From Chrysoporthe austroafricana (taxonomy: Eukaryota > Ascomycota > Sordariomycetes > Diaporthales > Cryphonectriaceae), in contig JYIP02000003.1 of the NCBI GenBank assembly GCA_001051155.2, positions 1,116,001 to 1,180,000 on the forward strand: a stretch of 64,000 nucleotides of DNA, read 5' to 3'. Position numbers and translations under genes: made by a program. A model generated the notes under the pieces. The model did no database searches. It had not been told where the DNA came from and worked only from the letters and a program-made list of their open reading frames with translations. Positions 9,721-21,011 of this stretch are shown piece by piece (the stretch's first letter is position 1; every line of letters begins with the position of its first letter).

Positions 9721-12309
9721 TCATACTGTTGATTAATCAGCCGCCCTGGAAGTTGTCTCGGAGCGATAGACACGTCGTATCACGCGGTAGCTGTAATACC
9801 ATTACGAGAGCTGAATTTAATGATGATCACCTCGGTCACCATGACGAAGGTCACACGAAAGAGGCTCACATTCATCAGGCAGACCCGCAGGTTGCTGGTG
9901 GCATCGTCCCTCTTAACTTTATTATTGCCACAGACCCCGACGAGTGTGTTAGGGATGTTTATCTCTGTTCGTCATCAAGGTATCAGCGTCACAGCCTTGT
10001 CGTGAGTGCTGATGCTGGCCATAGAATTTGTGGAGTCAAGCAATTCTAGTGCTAGACATATCATTAATGAGATAGATCGTCAAGCAGTCAGTAATAGTTA
10101 ATGTATCAGAATGGTTGTACCCAGGTGGCGGGAAGGTATCTCCGACTCTGAACGCATCGAGGGAGAGCAGACGAGCCTCCCAATGATATGGAGGAAATCT
10201 GAAGCACTATCGTGCAGACCACGCCGAAAGTACTGTACCTCAGTGTGAAAGCAAAATATGGGCCAGAAACTCAGCTAATACTTCCAAAGAGGAAAGACGG
10301 GGCCAGAAGCGAACACAGAAACAGAGAAGTGCAGGGGGCAGTACCGGCAGAATCTTTGCAGGGGGGCTACACAGAACAGCTATTAAGCACGCTGTAGAAG
10401 ATTAACCGCCCCTAAATGATCAAGGTCGGTCATCTTGGCAGAGCCAGCCTTGCAACCAGAAGTACGCCCTTAGGTTTCCTTGCGTGGTGTAGAGCTAGCC
10501 CCTATAAGCAGATGTTTTCTGTAGGCTTCGTCTTGCCCCTTGTCAGGACTATAAGCCTCGTGGAGAGATATCACCATACACGCACGCTCTTGATCCAATC
10601 ATAGCTGAGCTGCGATATTGAGTAGCGATCCGGAATGGACCGACAGGGCTGATAGCTGCCATCCGAGCTCATATCCCTGTTGGTGGGCAGGTGGGTACTA
10701 GGTTGAGATTCCGAGACCGCCAAACTTGGCATCATGGCCTGTGAGACCTCATTGCCCGATCCTCACCGGATTCCCTTTCAGAGACTGAATGGGCACTTTG
10801 TTAATATTAGTGACTTTAGCGGCATGAAGAGAGCACCCAGTCTGCGGTTGGGATCAGAACTTCTTCGCAATGAACGCACATCGTCGTTCCACATTTAGAT
10901 GCTTAGAGGCAAAATGAAAGCAGATGAAGGACGCCGCCAAGATGACATCAGGTTTATTTCGTTTGAAAGAAGAGTGTACCCAGCCCCAGAAAGACCGAGA
11001 ATCTATTGCCGGTAGGCTTATTTCCAATTTCAAACGTCTCGAGAATATGGTTCATATCCCAATAGTGCTTTAACATATTCAATTTCTGCACCCAAACAGT
11101 TGCCGCAGGGAGTTTAACGAGCTAATTAATCACTAGCTGGTACTAGAGAATATCGACTTCAGCGGCCAAACAAGCCAGGTACAAAAGCGGAGCTTGAAGA
11201 TGATTTATACGAGGAACAGACAATACAATATGGTAAAGTGGCCGAGCAAGGGGAAGAAAGGAAAAATTAAAGATGAAGAGTGGATCATGAGCACGATTAT
11301 ACTGGCGGCAATGACGACACCCGTCTCGTGGTCCCTCTATGGGCAACAACGTACGTAGTAGTACCCTGTGAAACACTCTATGGCTCTATGGTATCACCTG
11401 CTAAGGTTCTCCCCTAGAATGGCCGAAGAAGCAACCGGCGTCATGATATCAAACGCGGCTAGCCACTTCAGTGAAGGGACCGGTACAATCTTGGCTATCA
11501 TCTGTCAACGGGCGGGCGTTGCGTCTGACTGGCTCGTACCACTCCGGCATGCTTCACTCGAGTAGTCGTCCCAACATCAAGAGTAGCCTAGATAGCAGCC
11601 GCAATCCTGTCTACTCCCATCCATGTCCTTTTGATCGCCATACCGCTTAGGTCTATACTGAGTTCGACGCGTATTCTCTGCAGCAGCTAGAGCCACAACT
11701 GAACTTAGGCAACGCCGGTATCTGGTATCTAGAAGGAAGCCGAGGTCGAGATTTTATGTGCTTCCTCGGGAGATAGCGGAAAGGTCAATGACAGAATGAA
11801 AGGTTGAAAGGGGCAAAGCGGTCAGAAATTAGGGTTGTTCATGTTACTTCCATTCATTCCCACTTACGAAGTAATTGGCTGAAGGTTGCAATTTTGGACT
11901 GGTGGTGATCCCAGTTATATTCTTTCCTCCCACAAAAGCTGTGAAGTCAAATCGTGTTAAAGCTTCAAGGCTGAAGCAGGTTGGAAATATCGTGTGCAGC
12001 ATCTTGATGGCGGTTGTACTGGTCACATGTAAACTTGCTAATCGCGGGCTTACCCCCGGCGTGCCTCTATAACCTACACGGCATCCAATATGAAGCGTAG
12101 TGGCGAGCGATCGGGATTCAATTGAGGATTAATCCAGCAAGTTAGCGGGTTCCTTCCTTGTTTGTAAATATGCATGTTGGCTCGTAGCTCTGCAGCCGCG
12201 TACTTTGGGCTGCGAACCAACAGCTCATGGCCCTCGACTCGTGCAGCCTCAGCCATTTCCCACCCATTCTCTCCAAACATCAGCCCATTTCTATTCCACG
12301 GCCACCATC
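9721..12309. other. gene-poor region, about 2.6 kb
   Basis: Mixed-composition DNA with many stops in all frames. The longest frames (9717-10049 +, 110 codons; 11143-11376 -, 77 codons) show no family I know. It may contain the rest of the decayed transporter or other relics. The last 200 bp before 12310 should hold the P450 promoter and leader. Confidence 0.4.
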
Positions 12310-14039
12310 ATGCTCTTCGCCGCTAACGATCCCAATCTAGTCCTCTTGTTCATCGGCGTTGTCACTCTTATATACTTGGCCACCCGCAGGATGTTCGGCC
12401 ACGACCCTCGCGAGCCGCCACTGGCTCCGCAGTCGATCCCCCTTGTTGGCCACATGGTCGGACTGTCTCGCTCGAAGTTCAACTACTATGTCGACCTCAG
12501 GTATGTTTCCTCGCCCCTCTAAGACCACCATAATCCATGACGATTTCTGCTTACCCCATAGCAGTCAGCAGACGGAATCCCCAGTCTTCACCATGTCGCT
12601 ACCGGGACAGAAAATGTATGTGGTGGCGAAGCCGGAGCTCATCCAGACGGTGCAGAAACAACACAAGACCCTCGCATTCCCGCCTATCGAAGCCAAATTC
12701 GCCTCCAAGGTCTGCGGAGCCAGCCTAGAGGCACAGGCTATCCTAGCCAAGAATGTCAATGGCGACGAGGGCGACTTCGGTTTGTCAATGGACTCTTATG
12801 CCGCGATGCGGGCCGCACTCAAGCCCGGCTCGCAGCTCGACGACATGAACCGCCTCATGATCCAGGAAGTCGCCAAATCGCTTGATATGCTGGAGCCAGC
12901 CAAAGGGCAGTCCCGAAAGATTAGTATGTACGCATGGCTGAGGGATGCCATCACGACTGCGACCACGAGGTCAGTGTACGGCCCAATGAATCCGTACGAT
13001 GAGAAGGCTATCGCCGATGCTTTCTGGTAAGTGGGATCTAGGATGAGGGATAAGCCTATGGAAATAAGCGATTGGAGCTTCCGGCCTGATTTTCGTCGTG
13101 CCTAGGGAATTTGAAAGCGGCCTTATGTCGATTTTGGTGGGCTTCCTACCTTCGATCACCGCTAGGAAGCCCATTGCGGCTCGGACTAAAGTCGCCAACG
13201 CATTTGAAGCATATTACAGAGCTGGAGGAGTGCATAAAGCTTCTGCTCTCGCCCAGAAACGATATCAAGCGGAGGTCGACAACAACGTTCCGCTGGAGGA
13301 TATCGCCCGCTACGAGGTTGGAGGCTCAATTGCTATTCTGGTGAATACCGCGCCGTCAGCATTCTGGACTCTGTTTCTACTCCACTCTCACCCAGGTCTC
13401 CTCGAAGCTATCCGCAGAGAGATTGACGCCTGCACCGAAACAACCACTGAGAATGGCTCTACCGTCAAAACCATTGACATAAGTACCCTCAAGGAAGCTT
13501 GTCCCCTGTTGCTGTCCTCCTATCAGGAAGTTCTTCGCTATTGTTCGATGGGGACATCCGTGCGCGAGGTGATGGAAGACACCTACCTCGATCAATGGCT
13601 GCTGAAGAAAGGCGCCATGATGCAAATGCCAAGCCGTATCATCCACCAGGATGCCAACCTCTGGGGTTCCAACGTCGCCGACTTCAATCCTCGCAGGTTT
13701 CTCTCTGAAGAAAAGCAGAACCGTCCGCGCGATGTCTGCTTCCGCGCGTTTGGTGGCGGCAAGACCCTCTGCCCCGGGCGGCACTTCGCTACCAACGAGA
13801 TCCTGGCCGTAGTCGCCGTTCTCATCGCGAGATTGGATATGAAGCCTGTTGACGGGGATTGGAAGGCTCCGACTACTGCCAATACCAATGTTGTGGCAGT
13901 AATTATGGAGCCTGATAATGATATTCAGGTTGAGATCAAGACGCGACGGGATTTTGAGGGCGTTAAATGGTCTATCAGACTTGATAAGTCAGAAAAAATC
14001 TTTACTATGGTAACAGAGGATACTGGAGAGACGGAGTAG
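12310..14039 (+). CDS. cytochrome P450 monooxygenase (CYP7/CYP8-like class)
   Basis: Exons 12310-12500, 12562-13026 and 13106-14039 give 529 residues; donors are GTATGT and GTAAGT. An N-terminal hydrophobic segment (LVLLFIGVVTLIYLA) anchors it to the ER. The heme-binding loop is FGGGKTLCPGRHFA with the ligand Cys at about residue 441, and the K-helix ExxR is EVLR in SYQEVLRYC. The I-helix reads VNTAPSAFW, lacking the usual acidic-Thr pair; this NTxPxAFW form is typical of P450s related to CYP7 and CYP8. Intron 1 ends in a tandem TAGCAG acceptor, so forms differing by one Ser (start at 12562 or 12565) are possible. Neighbours are a racemase-like gene and an MFS transporter. Substrate is unknown; fungal relatives act on steroids or secondary metabolites. 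Confidence 0.92.
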
Positions 14040-14485
14040 TTGTTGTTAGAGCAACTCCAAGCTTCCGCTTGAAAATTGAGGTACCTTAGCTGAGCTGCCG
14101 GTAGTGAAGAATCTGTATGTCGAATATTATCGAGAAAATTAGAAAATTAGCTCTGCCACGGACCGATTCCACTATGGCTCTTCGTTTGTTTTCTGCTCAA
14201 GAATTCGGTTTCTGTGTTGCGATTCAACAGGACCTTAGCCATCACGACTTCGACCATTGTGTGCGGCAAAATAATCTAGCGAGTTTCACCCCTAACGGAA
14301 TAGCGCTGCTCTGGCCAAGGAAGAATGCCATTATCATCACATCGATCGGCTCGTTGACTTGTAGTCTACTTGTTTCACTCGAACGGAGGTTCTGGGTTGT
14401 ATCCTGGGTGAAATAAGAGTTATTTAACCTACCAACGCGAGCAATGAGATACTAGGAAGACATCTATCTTGTAAAGTATTTAAGC

Positions 14486-14513
14486 TATTTAGGGATCTCT
14501 ATAACCCTAAATA
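14486..14513. repeat. inverted repeat TATTTAGGG / CCCTAAATA
   Basis: Two perfect 9-bp arms separated by 10 bp can form a hairpin. The arms contain TTAGGG and CCCTAA, the fungal telomere unit, but only once each, so this is not an interstitial telomere array. Confidence 0.6.
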
Positions 14514-15021
14514 TGTAGATCTTTCAGGAACACAACAAGACTGACGTGTACCGAAAGGAGCAGACCTAGCTTACGAGCAGCGCGCACAGATGCAGATGCA
14601 TCTCTTTCACGAATTACGTGCTGAAGATCTCCTCAAATTGCTCGCACGTCGACATTATCAGTCATTATTACCAAGAACGCAGGGCTGTCATGTCTAGTAA
14701 AGTCCTAAGTTGTGGCTGTCGCAGGCTGTGAGAGAAAGACACTATCTGTATTTACGCGGCGGCGTAGGCTCACGCTGTCGACTAGTGAAGGTTGGCCTAT
14801 CACGTAATGGACCTAACAGTTCAAGCAGCAATATCTGCAGCTCGACGTAATTATAGTCTGCCAATCACGAACATCGACAGCAGGAAGAGAGGGTGATACC
14901 GGCCATCATGCATGCAGGATGCAGAAAAGGAAGATGGCCCGGCAGTACTATGCTCCGATCTACGGCAATATCCGCAGCGCTGATAAGCGTCCGATCTGGC
15001 TCTTCTTGGATGGTCTCTTCA

Positions 15022-15085
15022 ACTTCCATCATTGTGTCATTCCACTTCCATCATTGTGTCATTCCACTTCCATCATTGTGTCATT
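15022..15085. repeat. 22-bp tandem repeat, 2.9 copies
   Basis: Units start at 15022, 15044 and 15066; the core TTCCATCATTGTGTCATT is identical in all three and the last unit stops after 20 bp. It ends 35 bp before the ATG of the racemase-like gene, so it lies in the expected leader or core promoter. Confidence 0.9.
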
Positions 15086-15119
15086 CATGAATCGACGGGG
15101 CCTCGAGATTTGAGAGATC

Positions 15120-16048
15120 ATGGCCGAAACACAAAAGCTAGGTGTTCTTCAACTCAAAACTCCGTTTCCACGGCCGCCTGGCGATGTCGGGAATCCCCTG
15201 TCATGGGGTGATATTCCGGTGGTCATCCGCGTAGTCGAAGAGGCGAGTAGCGAACTGGTGGTTGGAGGTTTGTGGGGGGAAGACTTGGTAGAAGCATTCG
15301 TGCGAGAGGGAATGAACCTGGCGAAGAACGAGGGCTGTGTGGCTTTCGTGACTTCTTGCGGCTTTGTAGGTTCTCCATCTCGAGTATCGAGATATGACGT
15401 GACGCAGCTAAGTGTCATCTGGTACAGTTGGCAACGATGCATCCCCTCCTGGCTTCTCGGCTGCCCTTCATGGGCACGAGCAGCCTACTCCAGGTAGCTT
15501 GGTTGCAGCAATCTTTCTTTCCTGGCCCCGCTTCTTCCGAGTCGGTTGGCGTGATCACTTATAAGAAAAGCGCTCTGGTATATCAGCCCTATCGATTAGG
15601 CATAGTAGCTCATAGATTTGCACGTAGCTAATCTTCGTCGGGTGCAGACGACAAAACATTTGACAAGTGTGGGTGCTCATCCAGACACACCGGTCTACGG
15701 GCTACCCGAAGACGACCAGGCTATCTTCAAAGGCGTTCTAGAGGAGCGTATACCTTGTGAGTGCCTATCACTTGTCGGTTTCCATCGAAAGCAACTGTCA
15801 CTAATCTAAGCCTTGCAACAGATGACTTCGATGGAATGGCGGCGGAGGTGTTAAAGGCATCGCAGCAGCTTCTAGAAGAACACCCCACAGTACAAGCGGT
15901 TGTACTTGAGTGCACGAATATGCCACCGTTCTCGAGCTTAATCGAGAGTGCGACGAAGCGAAAGGTCTGGGATGTGTTGACCCTGGGTCGGTGGCTCTAT
16001 ACCGGCGCTGTGAGTCCTGATTGGAAGCGGGTGCAAGCAGCCAACTGA
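15120..16048 (+). CDS. Asp/Glu/hydantoin racemase superfamily protein
   Basis: Four exons: 15120-15365, 15428-15577, 15648-15756 and 15822-16048, giving 243 residues; all joins keep phase and intron 3 has a CTAATC branch-like site. The protein begins MAETQKLGVLQLKTPFPR. The two cysteines expected for this fold's two-base chemistry are in AFVTSCGF (about residue 80) and VVLECTNMPPF (about residue 195). The family includes aspartate and glutamate racemases, hydantoin racemases and maleate isomerases; fungal members are mostly uncharacterised. It lies 1.1 kb downstream of a P450 on the same strand and is followed by an allantoate-permease-like transporter, which would fit use of an amino-acid or ureide-like compound. 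That link is inference. Confidence 0.85.
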
Positions 16049-16414
16049 GGTTATAGGAATACGCTGGGTGTTACGGGTCAATCTGGACAAACGTACAGGT
16101 TGGCTGACTTCGGGTGACGAGGTTGATTTGATTGGTCTCAGGGAGGTCGAGAATTGTCAAGATTGTTCTCCTTTGAGTAGCCTTTTAGCTGCCCTTCGGC
16201 ACGGATCTCCTCCTGTTTTTCGACAATCCGGAACTGCGACTGATACTTGCGTGTGTTTCTATCTTCTTTCATCTTATCTACCCACTCTTAGCTTTATAAG
16301 CCTTTTGGCGCGCTAAAATTTCTTCTTCCCCGGGCGAGCGAAGAGGGATAGGAGTCTTTACGGCCCGTCCTCCAAGCGGGAGTCGAACCCAACCAATCTA
16401 GCAACGGGCGAGCC
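16049..16414. other. intergenic, about 370 bp
   Basis: An 82-codon open frame at 16068-16316 has no recognised motif. A sequence resembling a tRNA T-arm on the minus strand (about 16365-16395) lacks the rest of a cloverleaf. Confidence 0.4.
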
Positions 16415-17050
16415 GGCGGCTGGGGCGAGAGCGAGAAGAAACCGGAGGCTGATACCAAAAACAGGATCTGCCGCTTTCTCCTTCAATATGGGGCCGATAC
16501 TACTATGCCTTCGAGCGAAGGATGGTACCCTGGTCAAAATGCATTTGCCCGTAGCGGGGTTGACATTGTCGACTTATAGTCCCGCGATGGCGAAACAGCT
16601 CTGATGTACACCGCGGGCCATGGTATCTCGGCCGTCACGGAGCTACTCATCAGGCCGGGGGCCAACATGGAGCTCTGCACCAAGGAGGGCGGGGCGACAC
16701 TTGGTATAGCGATACAATTTTATAGCGGCGATTGTCTCTGAGTTCTGCTGAAGCATGAAGCTAACCACTTGGTGGTTGATGTTTGCGGAAAAAATATCCT
16801 GCACCGGGCAGCCTCCTGTGCAGACCCGCTGACGATGAGGATCCTGAACGATCATGGCTTGCCAGGAGTGAATTTGTACCGCAGACAAGAATGGGAAGAT
16901 GTCCAGGCGTCTTTTTAATAAACGATCAGACCAGTCGGACAAACTTGGGTTGGCTCTCGACGGCCTCCTATTGCGGTTGAGGAGTGGTATGAAGACGAGG
17001 CGGGGTCTCATGATGTTTTCGACATTATGGACAGCTGTATTCACAAGTAG
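16415..17050 (+). pseudogene. ankyrin-repeat protein fragment with in-frame stops
   Basis: One frame (codon starts at 16442, 16445 and so on) reads as ankyrin repeats: RFLLQYGADTTMPS, then DGETALMYTAGHG with ELLIRPGANMEL, then GKNILHRAASCADPLTMRIL, and ends with a coding-like tail EEWYEDEAGSHDVFDIMD. It is interrupted by TAG at 16577-16579, TGA at 16739-16741 and a double TAA at 16916-16921, and closes with TAG at 17048-17050. No start or upstream exon was found. The reading frame is otherwise intact, so the gene seems to have died by point mutation rather than by indels. It may be related to the intact ankyrin gene at 39.8-43.6 kb. Confidence 0.75.
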
Positions 17051-17624
17051 TAGAATAAAAAGAAAAGTAACCGTCTTGCAGAATTATCATACCTCACTGT
17101 GTCGCAAAGTAACGGCCAGCATCCGAAATGTAACCTCCAACCACTACCCCTGCCTCGGATCAGGACAGGATGCTCCTATCACGCAAAAGCTCCCCCACGG
17201 CAATTTTGTGATTGGAGATGCATGCTAACCACATTATTTTGCCGGATTTGTTGGCTTATCGAGGAGGCATGCAAAACGCGGAGAACTTCACATAAATGCT
17301 CTCTGTCGAGCGGGCATAGTGTTGATAGATAAGGTATCTCGATGATAAAGCAGCAATCCGTATAGGATCAGCGACCTTCCGGGGTTGGCCTCCATCTCCA
17401 CTATTGATTGCGTTGGAGCAGAGTCTCCTTGCCTCGCTCTCATGGTCGGATAACTGAACTTGTCGATGTATCTTACGCCAACCCTCCAGGAGCCTTCGCT
17501 GTCAACCAACTACCTGCGGGCCATTAACTATACCACAGCATTGAACCAGCCGATCTGCTCTGGGGCTGTGACTTGTCGAGACCCTCGCTGCTACTGGCAT
17601 TGTTATATCTGCGCTGTTGAGAAA
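17051..17624. other. intergenic, about 570 bp
   Basis: Upstream region of the MFS transporter. Nothing recognisable beyond random short frames. Confidence 0.4.
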
Positions 17625-19446
17625 ATGTCGTCGGACCGCGAAGCGAATAATGAAATTTTGGATGGCATCGAGACAGTTTCTGATGTCCCCAAAGGCGTCA
17701 CGCAATCCGGAATCTCCCTGGTAGAGCATAGCGGGCTTGCGGACGACGTTCTATATACCGAGGAGGAAAACAAGAGATTGGTTCGCAAGCTTGACTTGCA
17801 TGTGAGTTCGACCACTAATCCGGGCATCTGATGTTTACACGACTCATGAGCTGTTGCTGCAGATTCTCCCTTTTATCTGGTTCTGCTACCTCTTCAACTC
17901 GCTGGACCGGAACAACGTGTCAAATGCTAAATCAGATGGCATGACGGGTATGTACAGACGATCCATCCTTGTGGCGTTATTGGCATACTGAGGAGGATTT
18001 TGTAGATGACCTGGGATTCCCCACAAATGGATATTCCATAATGCTTTCCGTGTTCTACATCCCCTTCAGCACGTTGGCTGTACCTGGCGTGATGCTCACT
18101 CGAAAGATCGGACCGCGTTGGACGATCCCAGGATACATGCTCGGGTGGGGGTCTATGGCGATGATCAACGCTGCCTGCAAGACCTTTGCTGGCGTGTTAG
18201 TGGTTCGCTTGCGTAAGTCGAAGTTGAGGCCCAGGGCCCCAGTTGAGTATATTCATGCTGACGAGGTGTGATAGTCCTCGGCGCCTTTGAGGCCGGTTTT
18301 GCAGCGTCACTAATTTTCTACCTTACGACCTTCTACACCCGCGGAGAGCTCGGTTCCAGGATAGCCATCTTCTATTCGTGCCAAGCACTCGCGGGTGCCT
18401 TCTCGGGGTGGGTTTGGCCAACGATCATGCAGGCTGGTATCACGAGCCGATGGCTGACCAGTGCAAGCTAGACTCATCGCCTACGGGGTCTTCCAGATGG
18501 ACTCGCCGCTCAAAGGCTGGCAGATTCTTTTCCTGATCGAGGGAGCCTTCACCGTGGGCTTCGCGATCCTGACGGCCTCCATGCTCCCGTGGTCGACCGG
18601 TACAGCCCGCTTCCTGACGGAGCGGGAGAAGTACGTCGCCCGGCTCCGGATCCTGAGGGATGGGTCCGCGGCGGCCGGCACGGCCCTCGACCTGAGGAGG
18701 TTCTTCAAGCCGCTGGGCGACGGGAGGTACTACGCGTTCGCCGCCATCGCGCTATGCTACGGCGTGGCGATCTCCGTCGCCTCCACTTTCCTCACGCAGA
18801 TCATCGGGAGGTTCGGGTACAGCACGGTCAAGACGAACCTGTACACGGTGGCCCCGTACGCCTGCGGCACGCTGGCGATGCTGGCCACGGCCTACTCCTC
18901 GGACCGCTTCCGCGAGCGCGGCCTGCACCTCGCCTCGTCGCTCGTGCTCGTCATCATCGGGTGCATCCTGCTCAGCTGCCTCCCGCTCTCGAGCACGGGC
19001 CCCGCCTACTTCGCGACCTTCCTCATCACAATGGGCGCCTACACCCCGTCCTGCCTGTTCCACACCTGGCACCAGTGCAATGACCCGTCTGAGGACGGGC
19101 GCGCGTTCCGGGTCGGCTCGCTGACGTTTCTCGCGAACACCGGGGGCTTCGTCTCCGCAAATGTAGGTCATGGCAGACCCGAGGCCCTCTGGAGAGGGCA
19201 CAGGAGTACTGACGCCTCGTCCAGATCTTCCTGAACAAATGGGAACCCCAATATGTCATACCTCTCGCGATCACGTGCGCCATCGAGGGCGTTGCTCTCG
19301 TCCTCGTCCTCGGGCTGCGCTCTTACATGGCGCTTGACAACCGCCGTCGGAACAGGGCGCAGAATGTCGACTGGCAGTCCAAAGACGTCCCTACCGAGGC
19401 GTTGGCAGAGGGTCCAGAGAACCCCCTCTTCCGGCACTTCTACTAG
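17625..19446 (+). CDS. MFS transporter, allantoate permease (anion:cation symporter) family
   Basis: Six exons: 17625-17801, 17863-17947, 18006-18212, 18275-18407, 18472-19162 and 19225-19446; all phases match and the protein has 504 residues. It starts with a hydrophilic N-terminus, then ILPFIWFCYLFNSLDRNN in TM1, where LDRxNxxNA is the hallmark of the Dal5/ACS family. About twelve hydrophobic segments follow, with family-like FSGLIAYGVFQM after exon 4 and a late segment LANTGGFVSAN. The family imports allantoate, ureidosuccinate, nicotinate, pantothenate and similar organic anions at the plasma membrane. It lies 1.6 kb downstream of a racemase-like gene on the same strand with an ankyrin pseudogene between. 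Substrate cannot be inferred from sequence alone. Confidence 0.9.
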
Positions 19447-20012
19447 TAGTCGAATAGATAGCGCACGAAGGACTGCAGACGAGGGCAAATGTTAGTTGAC
19501 CACAAGCCATGATTGGTCGGCGGTAGCAAGGAAAAGAAAATAAAAAGTAAATATAAGCTTTCTTAGGAATTGCTGGAATACTCCTGGGACATGATGGGCG
19601 TTAGATAAGCCTGAGACCGCTGTATCGACGTCGCCAGGGTTAGGGGACCAGGGCGTCGCGGCCAGGGGCTACTGCCTAGAGCACGCCTAGAGGTAACACC
19701 CCTGTAGCCATGCAGGCCCTGTCTCAGACGCGCGCCCCGTCGCAGGCCGGCACTGTCGGGTGGGACCTCAGCCGTCTTCGATGCAAGCACTCCACCACCG
19801 CAACCAGCAACGTCACTCGAATTCCACACACACCCTCTTGATCGCAACCTATCGATCCCGTCGACTCTTGCTTCGCGGCCAGCGGGACTCACCAGATTGC
19901 CCTCTCCCCCCCCCCACCGGCGGCTGCTAGATTCGAGGCGCTGTCTGCGACCAAGTAGACCCGAGGCATCCTCCTGCCTTCCCCTCGTTTCCCTTTTGCT
20001 CCCGTCGCAACC
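19447..20012. other. intergenic, 566 bp
   Basis: 3' side of the MFS gene and upstream region of the SNARE gene. A C-run at 19906-19916 lies about 100 bp before the SNARE ATG. No gene is seen. Confidence 0.4.
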
Positions 20013-21011
20013 ATGTCGAATCCGAACGCCTTGTTCCTGCTCGCCGACCACATCAAGCTGTCGCTGCTGGAGCGCAAGAGGGCGCAGGCGCTCAACCTGC
20101 AGAGCGACTCGCAGGACGGCCACATATCACGATCGCTAGAGCAGTTCCGGGATGGCCTGGAGGCGCTGCAGGCGGAGCAGAGGCGCCTGGAGGAGGCCGG
20201 CGAGGACACGTGCGACTCCCCTCCCCCCTTCCGCACGCGCGCACCGTCACTATCCTCTCAATCGTGACATGAGCACACACGTGGTTCGCTTGCTGACCGA
20301 GGGACGCCGCGCCGCAGCGACAGGGCCGCGGCCCTGTCCGACGCCCTGCCCGGCCTGCAGAAGCAGTTCGACGACCTCACCTCGCAGTTCCATGGCTTCT
20401 CCTCCCCCGGCACGACCGCGACCCTCACGCACCCCAACGACCCGTCGCTAGCCGAAGACTTCGCGCACGCCGAGAGCACCACCTCCCCGACGGCCGCCTC
20501 GGCCGCGAAGAAGAACGCGCCGGCCAAGACGTCCCTGCGCGGCACGCCCGGCGGCGGCAGCAACAAGTCCGTCCGGTTCACCGACCCTTCCTCCGCGGAC
20601 GGCGGCGGCGAGGACGACGATGACGCCAACGCGGCGGCGCTGTTCGGCCAGCCGTACCGTGACGACCCGGACGCCCCCGCCGGCTACCGCGACCAGGCGG
20701 CCGGCCTCGACAACCGACAGATCCACGCCTACCACTCGCAGATCCTGGCCGAGCAGGACGAGCAGCTCGACCGGCTGGGCGAGTCCATCTCGCGGCAGCG
20801 CGAGCTGAGCATGCAGATCGGCGACGAGCTGGACGACCAGGTCGCTATGCTCGAGGACCAGGAGGCCCTGGTCGACCGCCACCAGGGCCGGCTGGACCGC
20901 GCGCGGCGATCCGTGGGGCGCCTCGCCCGGAGCGCTGGCGAGAGCAAGCAGATGGTGGCCATCGTCGTGCTGATCGTCATACTGGTGCTGTTGATCGCGG
21001 TGTTGAAATGA
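20013..21011 (+). CDS. syn8: Qc-SNARE, Syn8/syntaxin-8-like
   Basis: Exons 20013-20209 and 20318-21011 (donor GTGCGA, acceptor GCCGCAG; phase kept) give 296 residues. The N-terminal part is helical and charged; a low-complexity linker rich in Ala, Thr and Gly follows. The SNARE domain runs from about residue 215 (HSQILAEQDEQLDRLGESI) through DELDDQVAMLEDQE, and a single C-terminal membrane anchor (IVVLIVILVLLIAVL) ends one Lys before the stop, as expected for a tail-anchored SNARE. Fungal Syn8 takes part in endosome and late-Golgi membrane fusion. The assignment to Syn8 rather than another Qc-SNARE rests on overall layout and is probable. Confidence 0.82.

Larger units (their letters stand above)
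14040..15119. other. intergenic, 1.08 kb
   Basis: Between the P450 and the racemase-like gene. It contains a 9-bp perfect inverted repeat (14486-14494 with 14505-14513) and, just before the racemase start, a tandem repeat at 15022-15085. An open frame 14117-14416 (+, 99 codons) has no recognisable motif. Confidence 0.45.

Noticed and set aside
14486..14513. Interstitial telomere repeat
   Set aside because: TTAGGG and CCCTAA occur once each as hairpin arms, not as a tandem array.
16360..16400. tRNA T-arm-like sequence on the minus strand (GGGTTCGACTCCC)
   Set aside because: No matching D-arm, anticodon arm or full acceptor stem could be placed within about 80 bp.
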